The notes beneath the pieces are model-generated. The model did not search any database, had not been told where the DNA came from, and saw only the letters and a program-made list of their open reading frames with translations. This document shows, piece after piece, positions 43,246 to 51,013 of a stretch of DNA of 52,181 nt (within the stretch, counting starts at the first letter, position 1; each line of letters starts with the position of its first letter). Source of the stretch: Campylobacterales bacterium. GTDB taxonomy: Bacteria; Campylobacterota; Campylobacteria; Campylobacterales; QNZT01. The stretch is from contig JAJRSK010000008.1 of assembly GCA_024278835.1 (NCBI GenBank), forward strand, positions 1 through 52,181, read 5' to 3'. Made by a program: the position numbers and the translations under genes.

Positions 43246-43809
43246 ATGGGACTTAAAATGGCTACCCTCGTAGAAAAGTCTGGTGTGAGCAAATCCACCA
43301 TTCTTTTTTACGTCAAAGAGGGACTTCTCCCAGAACCCCAAAAACCAAAACCAAACGTCCATCTCTATCATGATAGTTCTATTGCTATACTGAGATTTAT
43401 CAAGTATCTACAAGAACATTTACACTACTCTATCACTGAAATCAAATCTATCATGATAGATAATAAAATCGATTTTAACGATGATAGTGATATCATTGTA
43501 AACTATCTCATTGCCATGAGTGGCAAGACAAAAGAGGCAGAGATTTCCGATATCAAACAAAGAGCTAAGCAATTCAACATCGATAAAACACTTTTTGAAG
43601 CCTATGAAAAAGAGGCGCAAAAACTTGCTGGATTAGAGTATGAGATGGGTGCCAAGCTACTACTTTCACAAGATGAAAATGACAAGAATGAACTCCAAAA
43701 ACTTCTTTTTGACATACTTTTAACGCTCAAGCCCTATATCTTCAATCAAGCGACCATAAAAGAGCACAAAAAGCGTGTCGCTCAAAATGCAAAGGAACTT
43801 CTATCATGA
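43246..43809 (+). CDS. MerR-family transcriptional regulator
   Basis: 187 residues. Winged helix at the N-terminus: MATLVEKSGVSKSTILFYVKEGLLPEP is the MerR recognition pattern (S-x-x-T-x-x-x-Y-x-x-x-G-L), followed by IAILRFIKYLQEHLHYSITEI. The C-terminal part (residues about 85-187) is helical with no metal-binding cysteines, so it senses something other than a thiophilic metal. AAGGAG lies 7 bp before ATG. The stop TGA overlaps the ATG of the lipid-enzyme fusion inside a TATCATGATA palindrome, so the two form an operon and lipid or fatty-acid sensing is a reasonable guess. Two further palindromes give YHD (43366) and IMI (43449). Confidence 0.85.
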   Translation: MGLKMATLVEKSGVSKSTILFYVKEGLLPEPQKPKPNVHLYHDSSIAILRFIKYLQEHLHYSITEIKSIMIDNKIDFNDDSDIIVNYLIAMSGKTKEAEISDIKQRAKQFNIDKTLFEAYEKEAQKLAGLEYEMGAKLLLSQDENDKNELQKLLFDILLTLKPYIFNQATIKEHKKRVAQNAKELLS

Positions 43810-46800
43810 TAAAACAACTACAAAACATAAAGGGACTTTTACCCTATATATTCGTCGTCTTTTTAAACGCTATCATCGACTTGGGGGATAAGATACTCTT
43901 ACAAAATGCCATTTTCAAGTTCTATGATGGTGAGACACAAATCATCTTGACTGCTTTTATCAATGCCCTTATCATCATCCCTGGTATTTTACTCTTTACC
44001 CCTGCTGGATATATCTCTGATAGATGGTCAAAAAGTATCGTGATGCGTTACGCTTCTAAAGTAGCATTGGGATTGACCCTCCTTATCATGATAGCCTACT
44101 TTTTTGGGCTCTTTAAGATAGCACTTTTTATCACCTTTTTACTTGCCGCACAATCGGCAGTCTTTTTCCCTGCCAAGTATGGTCTCATCAAAGAGATGTT
44201 TGGTAAAGATAGATTACCAGAAGGTAATGGTCTCATCCAAGCCACCACTATCATCGCTATACTATCAAGTTCATTATTGTTTTCTATTCTCTTTGAAAAT
44301 ATGATTACAGGCAATGAACAGAGTGTAGGTGCCTATTTAGAAGCCGTATGGCCTATCACCATTATACTCGTTGTATTGGCTCTCATTCAAGTGGCACTTA
44401 CTAAAAAGGTACCTATTATTGAAGAAGGTGACAAAGCGTTGAAACTCGATAAAGAGAAGTATCTCTCATTTGGCTACCTTAAAGAAAACATTGCTTTAGT
44501 CTTTAAAAATCGTGTTATTTTAGAGAGTATCATCGGACTTGGACTCTTTTATGGTATCTCCCAAGTACTCTTGGCCATCTTTGGCGTACACCTAGAAGAG
44601 GTCAGCCATGAACACAACACCATAGTTGCGCAAGGCATCATGGCGATGGCTGGACTAGGTATCGCTATCGGTGCGATGCTAACAGCTAAATTTTCTAAAA
44701 ACTACATAGAAACGGGACTGATTCCTGTAGGCATATTAGGTATCGTGACGGCTATCATTCTTATCACAAAAACTTCTTCGACCTATCTCTTGGGGCTTGA
44801 GTTTTTACTCTTTGGTATCTTTGGTGGTTTTATCCTTGTTATCTTAAACTCACTCATTCAGTACCGTGCAAAGAGCCATGAACTAGGACGCGTGATGGCG
44901 GCGAGTAACTGGGTTCAAAATATCTTCATGTTGACATTTTTACTACTGACTGTCTTTGCAGCACTGAGCAGCGTAGAGACGAAAACCCTCTTTACCTTTC
45001 TCTCTACCATTGCTATCATCGGGCTACTCTACACCCTCATCACCTTGCCACAATTTTTACTACGTTTTATTTTCAAGTTTATCGCCTCTTTTCGCTACAA
45101 CCTAAAAACACATGGCGTAGAAAACTTTCCTAAAGATGGGGCAGCATTGCTTCTAGGCAACCATGTCTCTTGGATTGATTGGATGGTACTCTCTATCGCT
45201 GCACCAAGACGGGTTAGTTTTGTAATAGAGCGTAGTATCTATGAGAAGTGGTATTTAAAGCCTATTTTTAAGTTTTTTGGACTCATACCCATCTCTTCAA
45301 AGGCTAGCAAAGAGGCGTTTAGAGATATCAGAGCCAAGCTAGATGAAGGGAAAATCGTCGCCCTATTTCCTGAGGGTTCTATCAGCCGAAATGGTCACTT
45401 GGGTATGTTTCAAAAAGGTTTTGAATTAGCGCTCAAAGATTCTGATATCCCTATCATCCCTTTTTATATCCGTGGACTTTGGGGATCTCGCTTCTCTTAT
45501 GCTCATACAAAGCAGAAAGAAAACGTCAAAACTAGAGAGCGTGATGTAGGAGTCTCTTTTGGAAAAGCATTGCCTAGTAGCACAACAGCAAGTGAACTAA
45601 AACAGGTGATATTTCAACTTCAAATCGAATCTTGGAATAAGTACATCGATACACTAAAACCTCTACAAGTTGCATGGCTAGAGATGGCTAAGAAGCGTGG
45701 TTCTAAACTTGCTATTGCTGATGCAACAGGGGCGAGTTTAGGCGCGCAAAAGTTTGCTGCGGTAGTAAAAACCTTTGCCAGTCAGATAGAGAAGAGATCA
45801 AAGAATGAACAAAACATTGGCATCGTGATGCCTGCCTCTGTAGGTGGCTCACTCGTCAACATGGCAACACTCCTGCTTGGAAAAACCATCGTCAATCTCA
45901 ACTATACCGCCAATGAGGAGTCACTAAAACATGCGATAAAACTAGCAGATATCAAGACTATCTACACATCCAAACAATTTTTAGTCAAGCTAAAAGCCAA
46001 AGGCATGGACATCGAAAAGGCACTACATAACGCCAATATCGTTTATGTAGAAGATATCAAAGCCGGTATCAAAAAGATAGATGTCTTAAAAAACTGGGCA
46101 CTTATCAAACTCTTGCCAAGCTTTATACTCAAAAAACTCTGGTTAAAAAAATCAGATATCAATGATACCGCAGCTATCCTCTTCTCTAGTGGTAGTGAAG
46201 GCGTACCCAAAGGGATAGAGCTCACCCATAAAAACTTTATGGGTAATATCAAACAATTTTGCTCCATGCTTAACTTTCAAGATGATGATGTGATTTTGGC
46301 AACTTTACCAACTTTTCATGTCTTTGGTTTGACGGTGACGATGTTGGCACCACTTATAGAAGGGATACCTTTCATCGCACAACCAGACCCTACTGATGCA
46401 GAAGGTGTTGGAAAACTAGCGGCCCAGCATCGCGCAACCCTACTTTTTGGTACATCTACCTTTTTTAGGATTTATGCTAAAAATAGAAAACTCTTACCAC
46501 TGATGTTTGAGAGTATTCGTTTTGTGGTTGGGGGCGCGGAAAAAGTATCAGATGATGTGAGAAACGGCTTTAAGCAAAAGTTTGGTCTTGATATACATGA
46601 AGCCTATGGTGCCACAGAAGCTACGCCAGGTATCAGCACCAATATCCCAGACGTACTCAATACAAAATACTGGAATATTCAGATAGGACAAAAAATCGGC
46701 ACCGTTGGTATGCCTTTTCCTGGATCAGCTTGTAAAATAGTAGACCCTGACAGCTATGAAGAGTTACCACAAGGTGAGTCAGGCATGATTATCGTCGGGG

Positions 46801-47255
46801 GCACACAAGTAATGAAGGGCTATCTCAAAGACCCTGAAAAGACCAAAGAGGCTATCATCGAAAAAGATGGTGTGCGTTGGTATATCACGGGTGATAAAGG
46901 CTACCTTGATAAAGATGGCTTCTTGACCCTTGTGGATAGATACTCACGCTTTGCCAAAATCGCAGGAGAGATGATTAGTCTAGGGGCTGTTGAAGAAGCC
47001 ATTCGTGCTATCATTCCAGAAGAGGTGGATATCGTTGCTGCCAATGCACCTGATGCCAAAAAGGGAGAAAAGGTGGTGCTACTTTATAACGGTGAGATAT
47101 CAGAGGAGGAGTTAAAAGCACTTATCAAAAACTCTTCTCTCAATCCTCTCATGCAGCCTTCAGAGTACTACTACCTCGAAGAGATGCCAAAATTAGGCTC
47201 AGGAAAAACGGACTTGAAGATGGCAAAAAAGATAGCCACAGAGCTTAGTAGCTAG
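43806..47255 (+). CDS. Lysophospholipid transporter/acyltransferase/acyl-ACP synthetase fusion (LplT-Aas type)
   Basis: 1149 residues in three modules. About 1-420 is an MFS transporter of LplT type (NAIIDLGDKILLQNAIFKF, GYISDRWSKS, FFPAKYGLIKEMF). About 430-620 is a PlsC acyltransferase with NHVSWID (His453 and Asp458, the H-x4-D motif) and FPEGSISRNG. About 640-1149 is an AMP-forming acyl-ACP/acyl-CoA synthetase with LFSSGSEGVPKGIELTH (about residue 793), YGATEATPG and YITGDKGYLDKDG. In E. coli the transporter LplT and the bifunctional Aas are separate; here all are one chain. It would import lysophospholipid and re-acylate it at the inner membrane. Preceded in the operon by the MerR regulator, followed after 4 bp by the amidohydrolase. 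Confidence 0.9.
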   Translation: MIKQLQNIKGLLPYIFVVFLNAIIDLGDKILLQNAIFKFYDGETQIILTAFINALIIIPGILLFTPAGYISDRWSKSIVMRYASKVALGLTLLIMIAYFFGLFKIALFITFLLAAQSAVFFPAKYGLIKEMFGKDRLPEGNGLIQATTIIAILSSSLLFSILFENMITGNEQSVGAYLEAVWPITIILVVLALIQVALTKKVPIIEEGDKALKLDKEKYLSFGYLKENIALVFKNRVILESIIGLGLFYGISQVLLAIFGVHLEEVSHEHNTIVAQGIMAMAGLGIAIGAMLTAKFSKNYIETGLIPVGILGIVTAIILITKTSSTYLLGLEFLLFGIFGGFILVILNSLIQYRAKSHELGRVMAASNWVQNIFMLTFLLLTVFAALSSVETKTLFTFLSTIAIIGLLYTLITLPQFLLRFIFKFIASFRYNLKTHGVENFPKDGAALLLGNHVSWIDWMVLSIAAPRRVSFVIERSIYEKWYLKPIFKFFGLIPISSKASKEAFRDIRAKLDEGKIVALFPEGSISRNGHLGMFQKGFELALKDSDIPIIPFYIRGLWGSRFSYAHTKQKENVKTRERDVGVSFGKALPSSTTASELKQVIFQLQIESWNKYIDTLKPLQVAWLEMAKKRGSKLAIADATGASLGAQKFAAVVKTFASQIEKRSKNEQNIGIVMPASVGGSLVNMATLLLGKTIVNLNYTANEESLKHAIKLADIKTIYTSKQFLVKLKAKGMDIEKALHNANIVYVEDIKAGIKKIDVLKNWALIKLLPSFILKKLWLKKSDINDTAAILFSSGSEGVPKGIELTHKNFMGNIKQFCSMLNFQDDDVILATLPTFHVFGLTVTMLAPLIEGIPFIAQPDPTDAEGVGKLAAQHRATLLFGTSTFFRIYAKNRKLLPLMFESIRFVVGGAEKVSDDVRNGFKQKFGLDIHEAYGATEATPGISTNIPDVLNTKYWNIQIGQKIGTVGMPFPGSACKIVDPDSYEELPQGESGMIIVGGTQVMKGYLKDPEKTKEAIIEKDGVRWYITGDKGYLDKDGFLTLVDRYSRFAKIAGEMISLGAVEEAIRAIIPEEVDIVAANAPDAKKGEKVVLLYNGEISEEELKALIKNSSLNPLMQPSEYYYLEEMPKLGSGKTDLKMAKKIATELSS

Positions 47256-47259
47256 TATC

Positions 47260-48246
47260 ATGATAGATATCCATGCCCACCTACTAAACGCAGATGTGCA
47301 ATTTGATAGGTTTTATGACAAGCTGGCGATACGATTTTTTGCATCCAAGCTTGGCATAGAGCCACAAGCACTCTTAGACAATCCCTACAAAGCGTACACA
47401 GATGGTTTGATGCAAAATATTAGAACATCCAAGCACCTCTCAAAAACCGTACTCTTTGGTGTCGATGCCCGTGTTGATGAGAGAGGAAAAACCCTGCACA
47501 AAGATATCACCGTCTGTGCAAATAATGAAGATATGCTTGCACTCTATCATGATAACCAAGATATCATCATCCCCTTTTTCTCTATCAATCCCCTGCGTCC
47601 CGATGCCTTGGATTTAATCGACAGATATACAGAGTTGGGATTTAAGGGGGCGAAATTTCTACAAAATTACTGGGGTGTGGATACAAGAGAAGAGAGGTTT
47701 ATCCCCTACTTTGAAAAACTCAAAGAGAAAAACTTACCCCTCATCGTGCATATAGGAAGTGAGAGTTCTGTGCACTCCTTTAAAGCCTGTGAAAGCATCG
47801 AGATGTTACATCAACCTCTAGAGATAGGTGTCAACACCATCTGTGCCCACATGGCGCTTAGTTACACTCCACTAGGCATCCTAAAAGCCCTCTCTCAAAA
47901 TCCAAAACATTTCAGCAAGGAGTATCATACGCTCTTAGAGATGTTGACCTATCATGATAACCTCTATGCCGACATCTCTGCAATCTTGACACCCGTAAGA
48001 GCCAAGGTACTCAGACACCTCTCAAAAGAAAAAAGCATCCACCACAAACTACTTTTTGGTACTGATTTTCCTGTACCCTTTACAACGATGTTTAACTCTT
48101 ATGATTTATCCTTTAAAGAGAGACGCGCACTAGGTCATATAGAAAACCCTCACGATAGATACGCAGAAGCAATCCTGCACTACTTCCCAAGAGAGAGTGC
48201 GATATATACGAATTATAAAAAGATTATAAAATCTCTACCAACTTGA
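47260..48246 (+). CDS. Amidohydrolase (metal-dependent hydrolase, ACMSD/amidohydro_2-like)
   Basis: 328 residues. MIDIHAHLL gives the H-x-H metal pair (His5, His7). LGFKGAKFLQNYWGVD, LPLIVHIGSESS, ICAHMAL and LLFGTDFPVP provide the remaining strand-end ligands of a TIM-barrel amidohydrolase, including the catalytic Asp. Substrate unknown. The start ATG lies in a palindrome (47256); two more give YHD (47545, 47950). The last eight codons, from about 48225, are inside a sequence that is repeated at 49307, where it forms the end of a convergent nuclease gene. The stop codon therefore lies in the island's left border. Confidence 0.82.
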   Translation: MIDIHAHLLNADVQFDRFYDKLAIRFFASKLGIEPQALLDNPYKAYTDGLMQNIRTSKHLSKTVLFGVDARVDERGKTLHKDITVCANNEDMLALYHDNQDIIIPFFSINPLRPDALDLIDRYTELGFKGAKFLQNYWGVDTREERFIPYFEKLKEKNLPLIVHIGSESSVHSFKACESIEMLHQPLEIGVNTICAHMALSYTPLGILKALSQNPKHFSKEYHTLLEMLTYHDNLYADISAILTPVRAKVLRHLSKEKSIHHKLLFGTDFPVPFTTMFNSYDLSFKERRALGHIENPHDRYAEAILHYFPRESAIYTNYKKIIKSLPT

Positions 48247-48444
48247 TATCCCCATTTTTTTCTGCGATAACCCAAAGTTTGATGTCATATTTTTTGGCAA
48301 CTTTTTTGGTGATGCCTATATATTTGTCATCTTTTCTCTTTTTTCGGATAAGAATAATGCCTGCTTGTTTTTTGTTTTAAGAGCATAATATTACTCCACC
48401 AACTAAATAGCCTCATACCCCTTATGCGAAAAATCAACTTCTAT
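48225..48444 (-). pseudogene. Decayed duplicate of the 3' end of the PD-(D/E)XK lipoprotein gene
   Basis: About 220 bp match 49307-49525 closely (TATAAAATCTCTACCAACTT, then ATATCCCCATTTTTTTCTGC and on). On the minus strand they encode the same C-terminal part, ending G-D-I-K-L-V-E-I-L and stop. The copy lacks a base in the T-run, has a scrambled stretch at about 48390-48412 and stops matching after CAACTTCTAT at 48444; it has no start. It forms a direct repeat with the functional gene on the far side of the MNT/HEPN pair, so the pair sits between a dead and a live copy of the same gene end. Confidence 0.8.
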
Positions 48445-48475
48445 TTTTATGAAGTATTTTTGATTTTTTAAAATA

Positions 48476-48484
48476 TGTTATAAT
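48476..48484 (+). promoter_or_regulatory. Extended -10 promoter (TGTTATAAT) for the MNT/HEPN pair
   Basis: TGTTATAAT is a perfect extended -10, 26 bp before the ATG at 48511. Upstream there is no -35 at 17 bp, only AT-rich sequence. TTAGAGGA just before the ATG is the ribosome binding site. Confidence 0.6.
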
Positions 48485-48510
48485 GAAATAAATTTTTTAG
48501 AGGATTTATT

Positions 48511-48795
48511 ATGAGATTAAACTCTTTAGAGAGGGAAGTTTTAAAATCTAGTGTTAGATGTATAGATAAGGATTCTAAAGTTTATCTTTTTGGTTCAAGA
48601 GTTGATGATAGTAAAAAGGGTGGGGATATTGATATATTGATAGTCTCTGATAAGATTACAAGATTCGATAGAAGAAAAATAAAGTTAGATTTTTATGAAA
48701 AGTTTGGAGAACAGAAGCTTGATGTTATCGTTGATGATGGAACTTTTAGAGAACCTTTTTCAAAACTTGCATTTGAAAAAGCGGTAGAGTTATGA
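48511..48795 (+). CDS. MNT-type minimal nucleotidyltransferase (antitoxin)
   Basis: 94 residues. LFGSRVDDSKKGGDIDILIV carries the G-S-x10-D-x-D motif of minimal nucleotidyltransferases, with the two metal aspartates in GDIDIL. In MNT/HEPN systems this enzyme adds AMP to the HEPN toxin and so neutralises it. The stop overlaps the HEPN start by ATGA. The antitoxin-first order and the tight overlap are as expected. No palindrome copies, as elsewhere in this island. Confidence 0.85.
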   Translation: MRLNSLEREVLKSSVRCIDKDSKVYLFGSRVDDSKKGGDIDILIVSDKITRFDRRKIKLDFYEKFGEQKLDVIVDDGTFREPFSKLAFEKAVEL

Positions 48796-49226
48796 GTTTA
48801 GCAAATTTACAAAAAAATATAACTGCTTTAGAAAAACAGATATATTGGCTGGATATATCTATACAAGAGTGTCGATTGATAGGTATTAAAGAGAAATATA
48901 CAGTAGATGAATTTGGACGCTTTGAGACTCTTTGTGGTAGATTTGCTAGAAGTATAGATTTTGTAGTCAGGAAGGTATGGAGGAGTATTGATGATTTTGA
49001 GTTCGAAAATCAAGGTACTTTGATAGATGTTGTTAACAACGCACATAAAAGATCTTTGTTTGAAGATATCCAAGAGATACGGATGATAAAAGAGATTCGA
49101 AATGATATCGTACATGAGTATATTGAAGAGGGATTATTGGATGTGTTTGAAGATGTGTTGGCATTTAGTGAAAAATTGATAAATATTATGCTTGTCACTT
49201 TACATTATGCTAAAGATTTAAAATAA
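48792..49226 (+). CDS. HEPN-domain toxin (RNase), partner of the MNT protein
   Basis: 144 residues, all-helical. RNDIVHEYIEEG gives the R-x4-H catalytic motif of HEPN RNases (about residues 103-108); in the active neighbourhood the Y-x-E-E may be the AMPylation site region (the R-x4-x-Y pattern of HepT-type toxins). An N-terminal helical bundle (LQKNITALEKQIYWLDISIQ) fits the fold. Role would be translation arrest by RNA cleavage when MNT is absent. The unit 48511-49226 is enclosed between the two copies of the nuclease gene end. Confidence 0.85.
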   Translation: MSLANLQKNITALEKQIYWLDISIQECRLIGIKEKYTVDEFGRFETLCGRFARSIDFVVRKVWRSIDDFEFENQGTLIDVVNNAHKRSLFEDIQEIRMIKEIRNDIVHEYIEEGLLDVFEDVLAFSEKLINIMLVTLHYAKDLK

Positions 49227-49305
49227 TAGCACCTCCAATATGAGACTAAAGTCATCATTTCCTACTTAAACCTACATTAGTTTTGCATTACCATGTAAAG
49301 TTTAA

Positions 49306-49704
49306 CTATAAAATCTCTACCAACTTAATATCCCCATTTTTTTCTGCGATAACCCAAAGTTTGATGTCATATTTTTTGGCAACTTTTTTGGTGATGCCTA
49401 TATATTTGTCATCTTTTCTCTTTTTGCGGATAAGGATAATGCCTGCTTGTTTTTTTGTTTCAAGAGCATAGTATAGGGATTGACCTATCGCTTCATACCC
49501 CTTATGGGCAAAATCAACTTCTATGGCATACTCATCAGTCAGACAGTCAACTCTTGTTCTATTTTTAAGTGTATACTCTATCACACCATCTAGTTGATTG
49601 CAGGCTATCTTTTGGTAGTACTTTTCATGATGCTTGGTTGTTTTACTACAACCATGTGTGCATAAAATGAGTGAACAAAAGAGCGTTAGAGATATTGCTT
49701 TCAT
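49306..49704 (-). CDS. Secreted or lipid-anchored PD-(D/E)XK-like protein
   Basis: I chose ATG at 49704 (132 residues) because it starts a signal sequence, MKAISLTLFCSLILCTHG then CSKTT, giving a lipoprotein-like Cys; a longer frame upstream would overlap the previous gene. The mature part CNQLDGVIEYTLKNRTRVDC, DEYAIEVDFAHKGYEAIGQS and KQAGIILIRKKRKDD has the E ... D ... E-V-D/F ... Q order of PD-(D/E)XK nuclease folds. Secreted nuclease relatives of unknown role exist in proteobacteria. Start lies one base after the stop of the 88-residue gene, so the two are coupled. Its 3' end is duplicated at 48225-48444. Confidence 0.7.
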   Translation of the reverse strand: MKAISLTLFCSLILCTHGCSKTTKHHEKYYQKIACNQLDGVIEYTLKNRTRVDCLTDEYAIEVDFAHKGYEAIGQSLYYALETKKQAGIILIRKKRKDDKYIGITKKVAKKYDIKLWVIAEKNGDIKLVEIL

Positions 49705-49705
49705 G

Positions 49706-49972
49706 CTAAAATCCGATAAATGGCGAGATAAAAAAGGCGACAGCTCCACCAATAGCGTATTTTTTTAAATCTTTTTTCATCTCATTTACTCTTAGTGTGA
49801 TTAGTTTATCTATCTCATCATGATGGATAGTATCTATATCGATACCCTGCTCAAAAAGCTCTTGTTTTAGTGAATTATAAGCCTTTTCTCTTAATGTATC
49901 ATCAAGTGTTCGTTTGCCATTTTTATATATGCGTCTGCTTATTTTGTATGTTTTTGAGATTGTATCTATCAT
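49706..49972 (-). CDS. Small protein with C-terminal membrane segment, under the shared promoter element
   Basis: 88 residues: a mostly helical, charged cytoplasmic part (ISRRIYKNGKRTLDDTLREK, EIDKLITLRVNEMKKDLKKY) and a hydrophobic end AIGGAVAFFISPFIGF that is a single membrane helix. I recognise no family. AAAGGAGAGCAG precedes the ATG. It heads a two-gene minus-strand unit with the PD-(D/E)XK-like lipoprotein, driven by the 42-bp promoter element at 49995-50036. Confidence 0.65.
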   Translation of the reverse strand: MIDTISKTYKISRRIYKNGKRTLDDTLREKAYNSLKQELFEQGIDIDTIHHDEIDKLITLRVNEMKKDLKKYAIGGAVAFFISPFIGF

Positions 49973-49994
49973 CTGCTCTCCTTTGGATTTAAAA

Positions 49995-50036
49995 TTGTTA
50001 GGGTTAGTATAGAAAATAAAGTAGTCAGATAGTGTC
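49995..50036 (-). promoter_or_regulatory. Promoter/operator element, left copy (minus-strand promoter)
   Basis: Read on the minus strand it starts GACACTATCTGACTACTTTA, continues through CTATACTA (-10 TATACT) and ends CCTAACAA, 22 bp before the 49972 start. The copy at 51013-51054 has the same 42 bp on the plus strand with 4 mismatches. Both copies drive genes that point away from the WYL gene between them. Likely binding site of the WYL regulator (inference). Confidence 0.7.
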
Positions 50037-50086
50037 CATCATGAAGAAAAGAGCAATATTGACGATATGGATAAAAAGGAAGATAC

Positions 50087-51013
50087 ATGGTTACATCAAA
50101 ACTTAGAAGAATTTTTATCATCTTAGAAGCACTTCATCACAGAGAAGTAGATTCTTATGATGAAGTGTTGCTTGAGAAATTTGGTATATCGCACAAACAG
50201 CTAGGAAGATTGCTTGAGGAGGTTGAGAGTGAGATAGAGCAAGTTGTAGAGATTAGAAAAGGTAGAAAAAAAGTATGGAGACTCATAAATCCTATCGATA
50301 TCATAAATGAGATAGCTACAAAGAGTGATGATCTTGGCTGGTTTTATCAGTTGGCAGTGGAGGGAGACCCTGAAGTTTTTGGAAAGTTAGCAGAATTTAC
50401 ACAAAAAGAGAGCCATATCTATCAATTTTTAACTACACCATTTGAAGATACCAAAGAGTTAGAAGCTCAACAAAAGTTTACAAAACTAAAAGAGGCTATC
50501 AAAGATAGAAGAAGAGTTGATATCACTTTTGTCGATAAAAAGATAGAAGAGGCAAAACCTATCAAGCTTATCATGATGAAAGGAAATTGGTATATCGCCT
50601 ATATCCATGATAAAAAAGTTCGTATAGGCAGGATCAGTTTTATAGAGAGTGTTACCTATGCATTTAATGATAGCCGTTTTAGAGAGAGTGAAATCCAAAA
50701 AGAGTTGGAATTTTTAAACACCATACAAAATCCATTTACCCTATATAATAAAGAGAGAAAAAGAGCAATCATCAAAGCTCAAAAAGAGAAAGCTCACTAT
50801 TTTAAAGCAGATATGAAGTCATTTTTCCCCTCTCAAAAGTTTATCAAAGAGTGTGAAGATGGCAGTGTGCATTTTAGCATCGACTATACCCAAGAGATGG
50901 AGATACTCCCTTTTATCCAAGAGTGGATACCAAGCCTAGAGATAGTAGAACCCCAAGAGTTGAAAGAGAGATTTATCAAAAAGCTACAAAAGATGATAAG
51001 TTGTTATAGCTAG
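50087..51013 (+). CDS. WYL-domain transcriptional regulator
   Basis: 308 residues. N-terminal winged helix-turn-helix (residues about 1-65, LRRIFIILEALHHREVDSYD, SHKQLGRLLEEVESEI). Then a WYL domain about residues 130-205 with RRRVDITFVDKK, KPIKLIMMKGNWYIAYI (the W-Y-L-like motif WYIAYI) and KVRIGRISFIESV, and a WCX-type C-terminal domain. WYL proteins sense nucleic acids or nucleotides and regulate phage defence, repair and CRISPR loci (BrxR, CapW families). The gene is bounded on both sides by copies of the same 42-bp promoter element, strong evidence for control of both flanks. AAGGAAG precedes ATG 50087. Confidence 0.9.
   Translation: MVTSKLRRIFIILEALHHREVDSYDEVLLEKFGISHKQLGRLLEEVESEIEQVVEIRKGRKKVWRLINPIDIINEIATKSDDLGWFYQLAVEGDPEVFGKLAEFTQKESHIYQFLTTPFEDTKELEAQQKFTKLKEAIKDRRRVDITFVDKKIEEAKPIKLIMMKGNWYIAYIHDKKVRIGRISFIESVTYAFNDSRFRESEIQKELEFLNTIQNPFTLYNKERKRAIIKAQKEKAHYFKADMKSFFPSQKFIKECEDGSVHFSIDYTQEMEILPFIQEWIPSLEIVEPQELKERFIKKLQKMISCYS

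Larger units (their letters stand above)
2285..47959. repeat. Dispersed 10-bp palindrome TATCATGATA, 40 copies
   Basis: Start positions: 2285, 3335, 3358, 6801, 7282, 7519, 12160, 12793, 14041, 14952, 16787, 16843, 16934, 17081, 20046, 23043, 23229, 25192, 26489, 27362, 27490, 28839, 29225, 30071, 33418, 33532, 35018, 37284, 37308, 38467, 38711, 42014, 42035, 43366, 43449, 43802, 44084, 47256, 47545, 47950. Flanks prefer a pyrimidine before and a purine, usually G, after. Twenty-two copies are read YHD, twelve IMI, five lie on start or stop codons and one is intergenic. Near misses (for example CATCATGATA at 2751, TATCATGATG near 14556) are few. Counted by eye; a copy or two may be missed. 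Confidence 0.9.

Noticed and set aside
2285-47959. TATCATGATA as a classical DNA-uptake sequence
   Set aside because: Known uptake sequences of Haemophilus and Neisseria are longer and not palindromic, and no competence gene is in view. The role stays open, and uptake is mentioned only as one possibility.
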